Position numbers and translations under genes: made by a program. The notes under the pieces were generated by a model. It ran no database searches. It saw nothing but the letters and a program-made list of their open reading frames with translations, and was not told the DNA's origin. Positions 46,020-54,150 of a stretch of DNA of 64,000 nucleotides are shown here, in pieces; position 1 is the stretch's first letter, and every line of letters starts with the position of its first letter. This stretch comes from Phenylobacterium sp. (GTDB taxonomy: Bacteria > Pseudomonadota > Alphaproteobacteria > Caulobacterales > Caulobacteraceae), in the NCBI RefSeq assembly GCF_013822795.1, contig NZ_PNLB01000001.1, positions 124,001-188,000 on the forward strand. Direction: 5' to 3'.

Positions 46020-46044
46020 AACCGCCCCAGGGGCGGCTTGTTCC
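46020..46044 (-). promoter_or_regulatory. Candidate EcfG-type (general stress) promoter
   Basis: On the minus strand GGAAC is followed 17 bases later by GTT, close to the GGAAC-N16/17-CGTT pattern of alphaproteobacterial EcfG sigma factors, though the C of CGTT is a G here. It lies at a suitable distance before the small hydrophilic gene. It overlaps a hairpin that may be the nadC terminator, so the match could be accidental. Confidence 0.35.
46021..46037 (-). terminator. Possible terminator hairpin of nad operon
   Basis: CCGCCCC and GGGGCGG arms around a single central base form a tight hairpin 12 bp beyond the nadC stop. The stretch after it on the minus strand is TTCCTTCC, a modest T-rich tail. 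Confidence 0.45.
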
Positions 46045-46048
46045 CGGC

Positions 46049-46894
46049 TCAGACCGCGTCGAGGCCGATGTCGAGGACGCTGGCGGAGTGGGTGAGGGCG
46101 CCGACGCTGATCACCTGGACGCCGGTCTCGGCGATGCCGCGCACCGTCTGCAGGTTGACGCCGCCCGAGGCTTCGAGCGTGACGGCGCCGCCGGTCATGG
46201 CGACGGCCTTGCGCAGGTCATCAAGGCTGAAATTGTCGAGCATGATGACGTCGGGGCGGTGCGGCAGCGCCTCTTCGAGCTGGGCCAGGCTGTCGACCTC
46301 GACCTCGATCTTCATCAGATGGCCGGCCGCGGCGCGTGCGCGGCGGAGGGCTTCGCCGACCCCGCCGCTGGCGGCGACGTGGTTGTCCTTGATCAGGATC
46401 GCATCATCCAGCCCGAAGCGGTGGTTGAGCCCGCCGCCGCAGCGCACGGCGTACTTTTCCAGATGCCGCAGGCCCGGCGTGGTCTTGCGGGTGTCGGCGA
46501 TGCGCGCGCCGGTCCCGGCGACCGCCTGGACGTAGTCGCGGGTCAGGGTGGCGACGCCGGAGAGACGGCCCAGCAGGTTGAGGGCGGTGCGTTCGGCCGA
46601 AAGCAGGGCGCGGGCGTTGGCCTCGACCTTGGCCAGCACCTCGCCGGGCTGAACCTCGTGGCCGTCGGCGACCATCGCCTCGAACTTGGCGTCCGGATCC
46701 AGCGCCAGCACCGCCAGCCGCGCGCAGGCCAGGCCGGCGACGACGCCGTTCTGGCGGGCGGCGAACACGGCGTCGAGACGCGCATGCGCCTCGATGCAGG
46801 CCTGGGCGGTCACGTCGCCGGCGCGGCCGAGGTCTTCGGCCAGGGCGGCGGACACCACCGGGGCGATGAGCAGGTCAGGAATCGGAGCGATCAT
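46049..46894 (-). CDS. nadC: Nicotinate-nucleotide pyrophosphorylase (quinolinate phosphoribosyltransferase)
   Basis: Third step of de novo NAD synthesis: quinolinate and PRPP give nicotinate mononucleotide. It is 281 residues. The family features TVAGLACARLAVLALDP-like barrel entry, the phosphate-binding TRKTTPGLRHLEKYAVRCGGGLNHRFGLDDAILIKDNH (Arg, Lys, His residues), KIEVEVDSLAQLEEAL and LEASGGVNLQTVRGIAETGV are all present. Last gene of nadA-nadB-nadC, overlapping nadB by four bases. The operon is preceded by two GCTC/GAGC palindromes. Confidence 0.96.
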   Translation of the reverse strand: MIAPIPDLLIAPVVSAALAEDLGRAGDVTAQACIEAHARLDAVFAARQNGVVAGLACARLAVLALDPDAKFEAMVADGHEVQPGEVLAKVEANARALLSAERTALNLLGRLSGVATLTRDYVQAVAGTGARIADTRKTTPGLRHLEKYAVRCGGGLNHRFGLDDAILIKDNHVAASGGVGEALRRARAAAGHLMKIEVEVDSLAQLEEALPHRPDVIMLDNFSLDDLRKAVAMTGGAVTLEASGGVNLQTVRGIAETGVQVISVGALTHSASVLDIGLDAV

Positions 46895-48402
46895 TCGGCG
46901 GCCAGGCTGGCGGCCGGGGAGGCCAGGTGGACAAAGGTGCGGGCGGGGGCGGCGTCGGCGGGGCCGTCAGCGCGGAAGTGGGCGCCCAGGCTGGCCGGAC
47001 GGTCGAGCGCGGCCCGGGCGACCAGGCGGGCGGCGACCAGAGGCAACGCCCGGCCATGGGCGGCCTCCATGGTGTCGAGCAGGGCGAGCAGCCGGGTCAG
47101 GCCTTCGGCGTCGCGCACCACGCCGGCGTCGCGGCTCATCGCGGCGCGCAGTTGCGCCAATGCTTCGGGCGGCAGGTCGGGGGCGGCGGCGGCGCGCAGC
47201 GGGCGGGTCTTGGGATCCTCGATCGCCGCGGCGGCGCGGCCGGCGCGGGCGCCGAACACGGCGGCCTCGAGCAGCGAGTTCGAGGCCAGGCGGTTGGCCC
47301 CATGGACGCCGGTCGAGGCGCATTCGCCGGCGGCGAACAGGCCCGGCAGGCTGGTCGCGCCGTCGGCGTCGGTGACGATGCCGCCCATGTGGTAGTGGCA
47401 GGCTGGCGCGACCGGGATCGGCTGCACCCGCGGATCGACGCCGCCGGACAGGCAGGCGGCGAACACCGCCGGGAACTCGTCCGGGAAGTGAGCGCCCACC
47501 GCGGCGCGGGCGTCGAGGAATGCGCCGCGCCCGGCCTCGCGCTCGGCATGGATAGCGCGGGCGACGACATCGCGCGGCGCCAATTCGGCGTCGGGATGAT
47601 AGCGGGCCATGAACGCCTCGCCGGCCCCGTCGATCAGCTTGGCGCCTTCGCCGCGCAGCGCCTCGGTGGCGAGCGGCGCCGGATCGCGGCCGATGTCGAT
47701 GGCGGTTGGGTGGAACTGCACGAACTCGGGATCAGCGATGGTAGCGCCGGCCAGGGCGGCCAGGGCCAGGCCCTCGCCCTTCAGTTCGGGGGGAGTGGTT
47801 GTCACGCCGTAGAGGCCCCCGACGCCGCCGGTGGCCAGGATGACAGCCGGGGCGACGAACTCGACCAGTTGGCCGTCCGCCTCGGCCAGCACCCCGCGCA
47901 CCCGGCCGTCTGCGTCGCGCAGCAGGCCGCGCAGCCGACAGCCGGCGCGCACCTTCACATGCCGAGACGACAGGGTGGCGGCGATCACAGCGTCCATGAT
48001 CGCGCGGCCGGCTTGGTCGCCCTTCACCCGGGCGACGCGCGAGCGCGAATGGGCGGCCTCCAAGCTAGTGGCGAACTCGCCGTCGGCGGTGCGGTCGAAC
48101 GGCGCGCCGAGCGCGGCCAGGTCGCGGACCGCCTGCGGGCCTTCCTGCGCCAGGATGGCGGCCATGGCCGGATCGACCAGCCCTGCGCCGGCGGCGACCG
48201 TGTCGGCGGCGTGCAGTTCGGGGGCGTCCTCGCCGCCGAGCGCCGCGGCCATGCCGCCCTGCGCCCAAGCCGAGGAACAGCCCTGGCTCAGCGGGGCGCC
48301 GGTCAGGACCAGGGCCTTTCGCGGTCCGGCGGCCAGGGCTGCGGACAGCCCGGCCAAGCCGGCACCGACGATCAGCACGCCGTCGTGCTTGATCCGCTCC
48401 AT
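46891..48402 (-). CDS. nadB: L-aspartate oxidase
   Basis: FAD enzyme oxidising L-aspartate to iminoaspartate, first step of de novo NAD synthesis, 503 residues. The N-terminal dinucleotide loop VGAGLAGLSAALAA, the SSAWAQGGMAAAL flavin-contact segment, VQFHPTAID and the catalytic-region ACHYHMGGIVTDADGATSLPGLFAAGECASTGVHGANRLASNSLLEAAVFG all fit NadB within the succinate-dehydrogenase flavoprotein superfamily. The C-terminal helical domain is present (RAAMSRDAGVVRDAEGLTRLL). Two bases separate it from nadA, and it overlaps nadC. Confidence 0.96.
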   Translation of the reverse strand: MERIKHDGVLIVGAGLAGLSAALAAGPRKALVLTGAPLSQGCSSAWAQGGMAAALGGEDAPELHAADTVAAGAGLVDPAMAAILAQEGPQAVRDLAALGAPFDRTADGEFATSLEAAHSRSRVARVKGDQAGRAIMDAVIAATLSSRHVKVRAGCRLRGLLRDADGRVRGVLAEADGQLVEFVAPAVILATGGVGGLYGVTTTPPELKGEGLALAALAGATIADPEFVQFHPTAIDIGRDPAPLATEALRGEGAKLIDGAGEAFMARYHPDAELAPRDVVARAIHAEREAGRGAFLDARAAVGAHFPDEFPAVFAACLSGGVDPRVQPIPVAPACHYHMGGIVTDADGATSLPGLFAAGECASTGVHGANRLASNSLLEAAVFGARAGRAAAAIEDPKTRPLRAAAAPDLPPEALAQLRAAMSRDAGVVRDAEGLTRLLALLDTMEAAHGRALPLVAARLVARAALDRPASLGAHFRADGPADAAPARTFVHLASPAASLAAE

Positions 48403-48404
48403 GG

Positions 48405-49487
48405 TCAGATCAGCTCGACGTCCACGTGGTGACGGGCCTTCACGAGGTCGTAGCGGGCCGGAACCGCCGGCGGCGGCAGGTCGATCATCCGTTGCACGGC
48501 CAGGCGGGCGCGTTCGGCGATCGCCGGATCGACAGTGACCTCATAGCGGTTGTGAAGCAGTGCGTCGTAGATGTTCTGGAGGCTGATCTTCTTCATGTGC
48601 GGGCACAGGTTGCACGGGCGCACGAACTCGGTGAACGGCGCATCGGCGGCGACATTGTCGGCCATCGAGCACTCGGTGATCAGCACCACCTGCTTGGGCT
48701 TGCGCTGCAGGACGTAGTCGTTCATCGCCGCCGTCGAGCCGGCGAAGTCCGACACTTCCAGCACTTCGGCCGGGCATTCCGGGTGGGCCAGGATCTCGGC
48801 GTTCGGATAGGACGCCTTGAGCTCCAGGATGTCGTCGGCCGTGAAGCGCTCGTGCACCTCGCAACGGCCCTGCCAGGCGATGATCTTGATGTCGGTCTGA
48901 CGCGCGACGTTGCGGGCCAGGAATTCGTCCGGGATCAGGATGACCTTGTCGACACCCCACTCCTTGGCGACATGCTCGACCACCTGCACCGCATTGGCGC
49001 TGGTGCAGCAGACGTCGGTTTCAGCTTTCACGTCGGCGGTGGTGTTCACGTAGGTGACCACCGGCAGGCCCGGATAGCGCTGCTTGATCAGGCGCACGTC
49101 GGCGCCGGTGATCGAGGAGGCGAGGCTGCAGCCGGCGCTCAGGTCCGGGATCAGGATGGTCTTTTCAGGCGACAGGATCTTCGAGGTCTCGGCCATGAAG
49201 TGCACGCCGGCCTGGACGATGATCGCCGCGTCCGACTTCGCCGCTTCCTTGGCCAGGCCCAGGCTGTCGCCGACATAGTCGCCGACCCCGTGGAAGATCT
49301 CGGGCGTCATGTAGTTGTGCGCCAGAATGACCGCGTTCTTCTCGCGCTTCAGGCGATTGATCTCGGCGATCAGCGGCGCGTGGAGGCGCCACTCCATCGG
49401 AGTGACGTGATGCTTCACCTTCTCCCACATGGGCGAGGTGGCGGCTTCGACAGCAGGCGTGAACGCGAGTTGCGAACCGTCAGCCAT
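48405..49487 (-). CDS. nadA: Quinolinate synthase
   Basis: 4Fe-4S enzyme condensing iminoaspartate with dihydroxyacetone phosphate to quinolinate. It is 360 residues. Cluster cysteines appear in [19 protein letters not shown] and [13 protein letters not shown]. Other family stretches are [23 protein letters not shown] and [19 protein letters not shown] precedes the ATG at 49487, so the longer open frame upstream is discarded. First gene of the nad operon, with two inverted-repeat operator-like sequences 14 and 89 bp upstream. Confidence 0.96.
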   Translation of the reverse strand: MADGSQLAFTPAVEAATSPMWEKVKHHVTPMEWRLHAPLIAEINRLKREKNAVILAHNYMTPEIFHGVGDYVGDSLGLAKEAAKSDAAIIVQAGVHFMAETSKILSPEKTILIPDLSAGCSLASSITGADVRLIKQRYPGLPVVTYVNTTADVKAETDVCCTSANAVQVVEHVAKEWGVDKVILIPDEFLARNVARQTDIKIIAWQGRCEVHERFTADDILELKASYPNAEILAHPECPAEVLEVSDFAGSTAAMNDYVLQRKPKQVVLITECSMADNVAADAPFTEFVRPCNLCPHMKKISLQNIYDALLHNRYEVTVDPAIAERARLAVQRMIDLPPPAVPARYDLVKARHHVDVELI

Positions 49488-49500
49488 TGTATCCCTCCTT

Positions 49501-49517
49501 ATGCTCAATTTGAGCAT
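49501..49517. promoter_or_regulatory. Operator-like palindrome 1 upstream of nadA
   Basis: ATGCTCAATTTGAGCAT is a perfect palindrome (8-bp arms, one central base) between the nadA ribosome site and its promoter. With a second, degenerate copy 75 bp upstream it looks like a repressor-binding pair. From memory it resembles the predicted motif of NadQ, the alphaproteobacterial regulator of NAD synthesis. No nadQ gene is in the window. Confidence 0.62.
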
Positions 49518-49575
49518 TTCGTCGGCCTCAAAAAACGCCGCGGGAGGTCTGCAGCGCCCCGTCGGCGTCTTGATT

Positions 49576-49592
49576 ATGCTCAAAACGAGCAA
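49576..49592. promoter_or_regulatory. Operator-like palindrome 2 upstream of nadA
   Basis: ATGCTCAAAACGAGCAA repeats the ATGCTC-N5-GAGCA architecture of the site at 49501-49517 with an altered centre and last base. Two sites of the same type in one promoter region favour a specific regulator over chance. Confidence 0.55.
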
Positions 49593-49670
49593 AACCGATG
49601 GCTGTTGATATAGACCCCCGGCAGGGGCCGCACAAGCCCACATTATCTTGAAGCCTTGTGAGGGAAGCGC

Positions 49671-52025
49671 TCAGGCGGCCTGGCTGCGCGGATCGACGTT
49701 CTCGGCCAGGGCCCGGGCCAGGGCGTCAGCGGCGTAGGGCTTGCGCAACAGCGGCCAGGGCGTTTCGGCCGCGATCGGCTGCGCTTCGCCCGCATAGCCA
49801 GTCGACAGGATCACCGCCAGGCCGGGGCGCCGCTCGGTGACTGCGGCGGCAAGATCGAGGCCGGACCGCCCACCCGGCATGACCAGGTCAGTGAGCACCA
49901 CATCCAGCTCCGCATGCCGGTCCAGGGCGGCCAGGGCCTGTTTGACGTCGACCGCGCGCACGACCGTGTGGCCGAGCTCAACGAGCATGGCGCTGACCAT
50001 CTCCCCGACCTCGGCGTCGTCCTCTACGAGCAGCACGTTCAGCCGTCGGGCGGTCGGCGGCTGTTCGTGCTCGGCGGCCGCCGGGGCGGGCAGCGCCGGC
50101 GCCTCGCCGCAGCGGGGCAGGTAGAGGCTGACCGCCGCGCCCTGGCCGGCCGTGGTCTGGATGGCGACGCCGCCGCCGCTCTGGCGGGCGAAGCCATAGG
50201 CCTGGGAAAGGCCCAGCCCCGTGCCCTTGCCGATCTCCTTGGTGGTGAAGAACGGCTCGAAGGCGCGGGCAAGCACGTCCGGGGCCATGCCGACGCCGTT
50301 GTCGCGCACTTCGACATGGACGTAGTCGCCGGCCGCGACGTCCTGGATCTGGCCGTCGGCGAGAGCGCAGGCCTCGGTGCGGATCTCAATGATCCCGCCC
50401 AGGCTGACGGCGTCTCTGGCGTTGACCACCAGATTCATGATCGCCGCGTCGAACTGGCCCTGGTCGATCATGGCCACGGCCTGCGGCGCGCCGGCGGTGA
50501 GCGTGAACTGGACGGCCTCACCGACCGCGCGGCGCAGCAGGGGTTCGCTCTCGGCCAGCAGGTCGTCGATGCGCACCGCCTCGGGCTTGAGCGCCTGGCG
50601 GCGCGAGAAGGCCAGCAGTTGGTGGGTCAGGCGTTCGCCGCGCCGCGCTGCGCCCAGCGCCGCCTCGATCATCCGGTCGCGCCGCTCGACGTCGTCAGGC
50701 CGGCGCTGGATCAGGTCGAGCGCTCCGGTGATGACCGTCAGCAGATTGTTGAAGTCGTGCGCCACCCCGCCGGTGAGTTGGCCGACGGCTTCCAGTTTCT
50801 GGCCGTGGTGCAGGCGGGCCTGGGCCTCGTCGCGCTCGGCCAGGGCGGCGGCGACGCGCTCGGCCAGCAGTTCGTTGATGTCCTCCAGATCGTGCTCGTG
50901 CTCCTTGGCGTCGGTGATGTCGATGCCGATGCCGATGAAGCCGGAGAACGCGCCGTCCGGCCCATAGCGGGGTTGCGAGACAGAGCGGATCCAGCACCAT
51001 TCGCCAGTCTTGCGCAAATAGCGCGCTTCGAGGCGAAAGGGCCTGCGGGAAGCTTCCCCCGCCACCTGCTCCTTGAGGATCCGCTGCAAATCGTCGGGGT
51101 GCAGCGCCTCGCGCCAGTCGAACTCGAGCGCCTGTTCGTAGGGCAGGCCCAGATAGTCGACGTAGGCCTGGTTGACGAAATCTCGGCGGCCGTCGGGCTT
51201 GGAGAGCCACAGCAGAGCTGGGGCGCTGTCGGCCAGGGCCCGGAAGCGTTCCTCGCTTTCTCTAAGTTTTTCAAAAGCATGTCGGCGGTCGGTGATGTCG
51301 ATATTGACCCCGACCGCGCGGACGGCCCGCCCGGCGCCATTGACCAGCACCTCACCGCGCGAGAGCAGCCAGCGCACCTCGCCGTCCGGTCGGACGATGC
51401 GGTACTCGCAGGGCGCCATCTGGCCGTTGCGGATCGCGGCGATGTTATTCTGGCGCACCCGCTCGCGGTCGTCGGGATGCACCACGTCGAGCAGCTTGCG
51501 CACGCCCGCCCGGGTGCTGATCGGCAGGCCCAGATTGCGATAGAGGGCCGGCGACCAGAAACCTTCGCCGCTCTCGGCGTCCCAGTCCCAGAGCCCGACG
51601 TCGCCCGCGTTCTGGGCCATCTGCAGCCGCGCCTCGCTGCGGTCGAGGGCGGCCTGCGCCTCGTCCAACCGCAGGACGATCTCGCGCAGGGTGGCGGCGA
51701 CGAACACGGTGACGGCTCCGGAGAGCGCGTAGAGGACCACCCCGGCACGGGCGGCCTGATCAGACGGGACGCCGCCGCGCAGCAACAGTGAGGTCGCCAA
51801 GGCCGTGGCCAGGGTGATCCAGCCCCAGCGCTGCCCAGCGAACAGGGTGGCGACGATGAAGGCGGGGAAGTGCGTGACCGACAGGGCGAAGGCGGTGTCC
51901 CAGCCGGCGAGCAGGCCGCGCACGACGACGGCGGCGGCCATCGCGCCCAGGCTGATCGCCAGCGCGACGAGCAGTGGCGGCGAGCGTCGCGGTATGAATC
52001 GCAGCGGTGATCTGGCGGGCGTCAT
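49671..52025 (-). CDS. PAS-domain hybrid histidine kinase
   Basis: A 784-residue membrane kinase. Four hydrophobic helices fill residues 17-118 (VALAISLGAMAAAVVVRGLL onward, DUF4118-like). Then two or three PAS domains follow: VGLWDWDAESGEGFWSPALYRNLG, and ALLWLSKPDGRRDFVNQAYVDYLGL with a PAC segment PDGAFSGFIGIGIDITDAKEHE. Next come an H-box of the HWE/HisKA type, GGVAHDFNNLLTVITGALDLIQ, the ATPase motifs ADGQ...VEVRDNGVGM and GKGTGLGLSQAYGFARQSGG, and a C-terminal receiver (LLVEDDAEVGE, VLTDLVMPGG, LLRKPY). No cognate output gene is adjacent. Confidence 0.93.
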   Translation of the reverse strand: MTPARSPLRFIPRRSPPLLVALAISLGAMAAAVVVRGLLAGWDTAFALSVTHFPAFIVATLFAGQRWGWITLATALATSLLLRGGVPSDQAARAGVVLYALSGAVTVFVAATLREIVLRLDEAQAALDRSEARLQMAQNAGDVGLWDWDAESGEGFWSPALYRNLGLPISTRAGVRKLLDVVHPDDRERVRQNNIAAIRNGQMAPCEYRIVRPDGEVRWLLSRGEVLVNGAGRAVRAVGVNIDITDRRHAFEKLRESEERFRALADSAPALLWLSKPDGRRDFVNQAYVDYLGLPYEQALEFDWREALHPDDLQRILKEQVAGEASRRPFRLEARYLRKTGEWCWIRSVSQPRYGPDGAFSGFIGIGIDITDAKEHEHDLEDINELLAERVAAALAERDEAQARLHHGQKLEAVGQLTGGVAHDFNNLLTVITGALDLIQRRPDDVERRDRMIEAALGAARRGERLTHQLLAFSRRQALKPEAVRIDDLLAESEPLLRRAVGEAVQFTLTAGAPQAVAMIDQGQFDAAIMNLVVNARDAVSLGGIIEIRTEACALADGQIQDVAAGDYVHVEVRDNGVGMAPDVLARAFEPFFTTKEIGKGTGLGLSQAYGFARQSGGGVAIQTTAGQGAAVSLYLPRCGEAPALPAPAAAEHEQPPTARRLNVLLVEDDAEVGEMVSAMLVELGHTVVRAVDVKQALAALDRHAELDVVLTDLVMPGGRSGLDLAAAVTERRPGLAVILSTGYAGEAQPIAAETPWPLLRKPYAADALARALAENVDPRSQAA

Positions 52026-52150
52026 GTCTTTGGACGCTCTGCTGATTCCGGCCCCAGGCGGGTCGTTCTGAGGACCATGCGAGCCTCAGCGCAGAGGTGC
52101 AACACTCGATCTTGGCGGGTTTGGCCCCTATCTTGCCAGTTTCTGGCTGC

Positions 52151-53380
52151 ATGGAGCCGGTACTGAAACAGATTGGGACGTCGCCGCTGCCCCTGTCGCA
52201 GATCATCTCCCAGCGTGGCCTGATTACGGCCCTGGCGACGACTTGCGGGTTGGCGGTGATCCTGCTTGCCTGCGTCAATCCCCGTTACGCCGATGGGAGC
52301 GACGGGAAGACGCAAGGGTTGGCGCAGGTGGCGCGAACCTTCTCTCACCGCGGGCTGACGCGGCTGACCGCGGACATGGACCCGGCGATGCTGGCCCTGG
52401 CCAAGCGGCACGATCCGCTGGTGAGACAGGCCGATCCGTGGGGGCGGACGGTCGGCTGGACCAGCCTCGACATCTCCAAGATTCCCGACCTCGGCCTCGA
52501 CACCAGCTCGGTGGAGGCGGCCGAGGAGATCAACGCCATGCGCGCGTTCTCGAAGTTGCCGATCCGGCCGATGCGGCCGTTCGTGCTGCACGCCGGCGGC
52601 CAGGACGCGAGCCGGGCGCAGAAGTGCCTGTCTGAAGCGGTCTATTACGAGAGCGCCCGCGAACCGCGGCTCGGTCAGGAGGCCGTAGCCCAGGTGGTGC
52701 TGAACCGCGTGCGCCATCCGGCCTATCCCAAGTCGGTCTGCGGGGTGGTTTATCAGGGCTCGGCCCGCACCACCGGCTGCCAGTTCAGCTTCACCTGCGA
52801 CGGCTCGCTGCGCTACGCGCCGGAACCCGGCCTCTGGCGGCAGGCGCAGGAGGTGGCGCGTCGCGCCCTGGCCGGGCACGTCAACAAGTCGGTCGGCTCG
52901 GCCACCCATTATCACGCCGAGTACGTCGCCCCGTACTGGGCCCCGACCCTGGTCAAGATGAAGCAGGTCGGGCTGCACATCTTCTATCGCTGGACCGGTC
53001 CCTGGGGGGAGCCGCCGGCCTTCACCGGCCGCTACGCCGGCGGCGAAGCCTTTATCTCGCCGGCGATCCTCGGCGGCCTGGACGCGCGCACCAACGGGTT
53101 GCTGGATCCGGAGACCCAAGGGATCGGCGGCGGCCGCCAGGTCACCCTGGCCGTGGCCGGCGAGGTGCGCACCTACAACGTCGCCGACGCTTCGGCCGCG
53201 GGCGGTGAACGCACCCGGGTGCTGGGCACCCTCTACGCCCCGCGGCGCAAGCCGACCTCCCAGGAGATCCAGGAGATCAACCGCTCACTGGCGGCGATGG
53301 AGGCCAAGGACGACGCCGCCGCGCCGGCCGACGCCCCCGCGCACGCGCCGGACACTGGCGCAGGCGCGCTCCAGGAGTAA
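52151..53380 (+). CDS. SleB/CwlJ-like cell-wall hydrolase, copy 2
   Basis: A 409-residue paralogue of the protein at 40500-41618. One N-terminal membrane helix (GLITALATTCGLAVILLACV) is followed by an AKRHDPL motif and the Hydrolase_2 domain CLSEAVYYESAREPRLGQEAVAQVVLNRVRHPAYPKSVCGVVYQG, CQFSFTCDGS and SATHYHAEYVAPYW. In place of EARGE it has ESARE, so the acidic residue after Tyr is kept but the loop differs. A distinct C-terminal region after residue 290 may be an extra domain. The ATG at 52151 is preferred to an in-frame GTG at 52097. A PIG-L deacetylase gene follows 12 bp later. Confidence 0.83.
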   Translation: MEPVLKQIGTSPLPLSQIISQRGLITALATTCGLAVILLACVNPRYADGSDGKTQGLAQVARTFSHRGLTRLTADMDPAMLALAKRHDPLVRQADPWGRTVGWTSLDISKIPDLGLDTSSVEAAEEINAMRAFSKLPIRPMRPFVLHAGGQDASRAQKCLSEAVYYESAREPRLGQEAVAQVVLNRVRHPAYPKSVCGVVYQGSARTTGCQFSFTCDGSLRYAPEPGLWRQAQEVARRALAGHVNKSVGSATHYHAEYVAPYWAPTLVKMKQVGLHIFYRWTGPWGEPPAFTGRYAGGEAFISPAILGGLDARTNGLLDPETQGIGGGRQVTLAVAGEVRTYNVADASAAGGERTRVLGTLYAPRRKPTSQEIQEINRSLAAMEAKDDAAAPADAPAHAPDTGAGALQE

Positions 53381-53391
53381 GCTCGGCGGTT

Positions 53392-54150
53392 ATGACCGCC
53401 GTTCTCGCGATCCACGCGCACCCCGACGATATCGAAACCCTCTGCGCCGGGACGCTCGCCGTGCTGGCCGCGGCGGGGCATCAGATCCGCATCGCAACCG
53501 TGACCGGCGGGGATCTCGGATCGGCGGCGACCGCGCCGCAAGAAACGTCGCGCATCCGCCAGGCGGAGGCGGCGCGGGCGGCGGCGCTGATCGGTGCGGA
53601 GTACCGCTGCGGCGAGGTTCCCGATCTCGGGGTGTTCAACGACGACCCGACCCGCCGCCGGGTGACCGAGCTGATCCGCTGGGCGCAGGCCGAGGTGGTC
53701 ATCACCGCCTCGCCCGCCGACTACCATCCCGACCACGAGGCGGTGAGCCAGCTGGTGCGCGACGCCTGCTTCGCCGCCTCGGTGCCGAACTACGCGACGG
53801 GCGAAGCCCCGCCGCTGGAAGCCATTCCGCATCTCTACTTCATGGACCCGATCGGCGGTCGCGACCGCGAGGGCGTCTGGACGGTTCCTGACTTCGGCGC
53901 CGACGTCTCGGCCGTGTTCGAGGCTAAGAAGGCGATGCTGGCCTGCCATGTCAGCCAGGACGCCTGGGTGGCGCGACAGCACGACATTCCCGACCATCTG
54001 GCCTCGATGGAGGCCTGGACCCGCAAGCGCGCCCGCGACTTCGAGGCGGAACTGGCCGAGGGGTTCCGCCAGTACCGGCATCATCCCTATCCGCGGACGC
54101 CGCTGCTGCAGGAGCTGCTGGGCGCGAGCCTGCTGGCCCCGCGCGCCTAG
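53392..54150 (+). CDS. PIG-L/LmbE-family deacetylase
   Basis: Zinc-dependent N-acetylglucosaminyl deacetylase family protein of 252 residues. The metal and catalytic motif AIHAHPDDIETLCAGTLA (His-Pro-Asp-Asp) is at the N-terminus, ITASPADYHPDHEAVSQLVRDA supplies the third ligand (H-P-D-H), and HLYFMDPIGG lies near the active-site end. Only 12 bp from the SleB-like gene, so probably co-transcribed. Together they suggest deacetylation and cleavage of wall-derived amino sugars (inference). Its stop interlocks with that of the convergent Gfo/Idh gene. Confidence 0.88.
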   Translation: MTAVLAIHAHPDDIETLCAGTLAVLAAAGHQIRIATVTGGDLGSAATAPQETSRIRQAEAARAAALIGAEYRCGEVPDLGVFNDDPTRRRVTELIRWAQAEVVITASPADYHPDHEAVSQLVRDACFAASVPNYATGEAPPLEAIPHLYFMDPIGGRDREGVWTVPDFGADVSAVFEAKKAMLACHVSQDAWVARQHDIPDHLASMEAWTRKRARDFEAELAEGFRQYRHHPYPRTPLLQELLGASLLAPRA

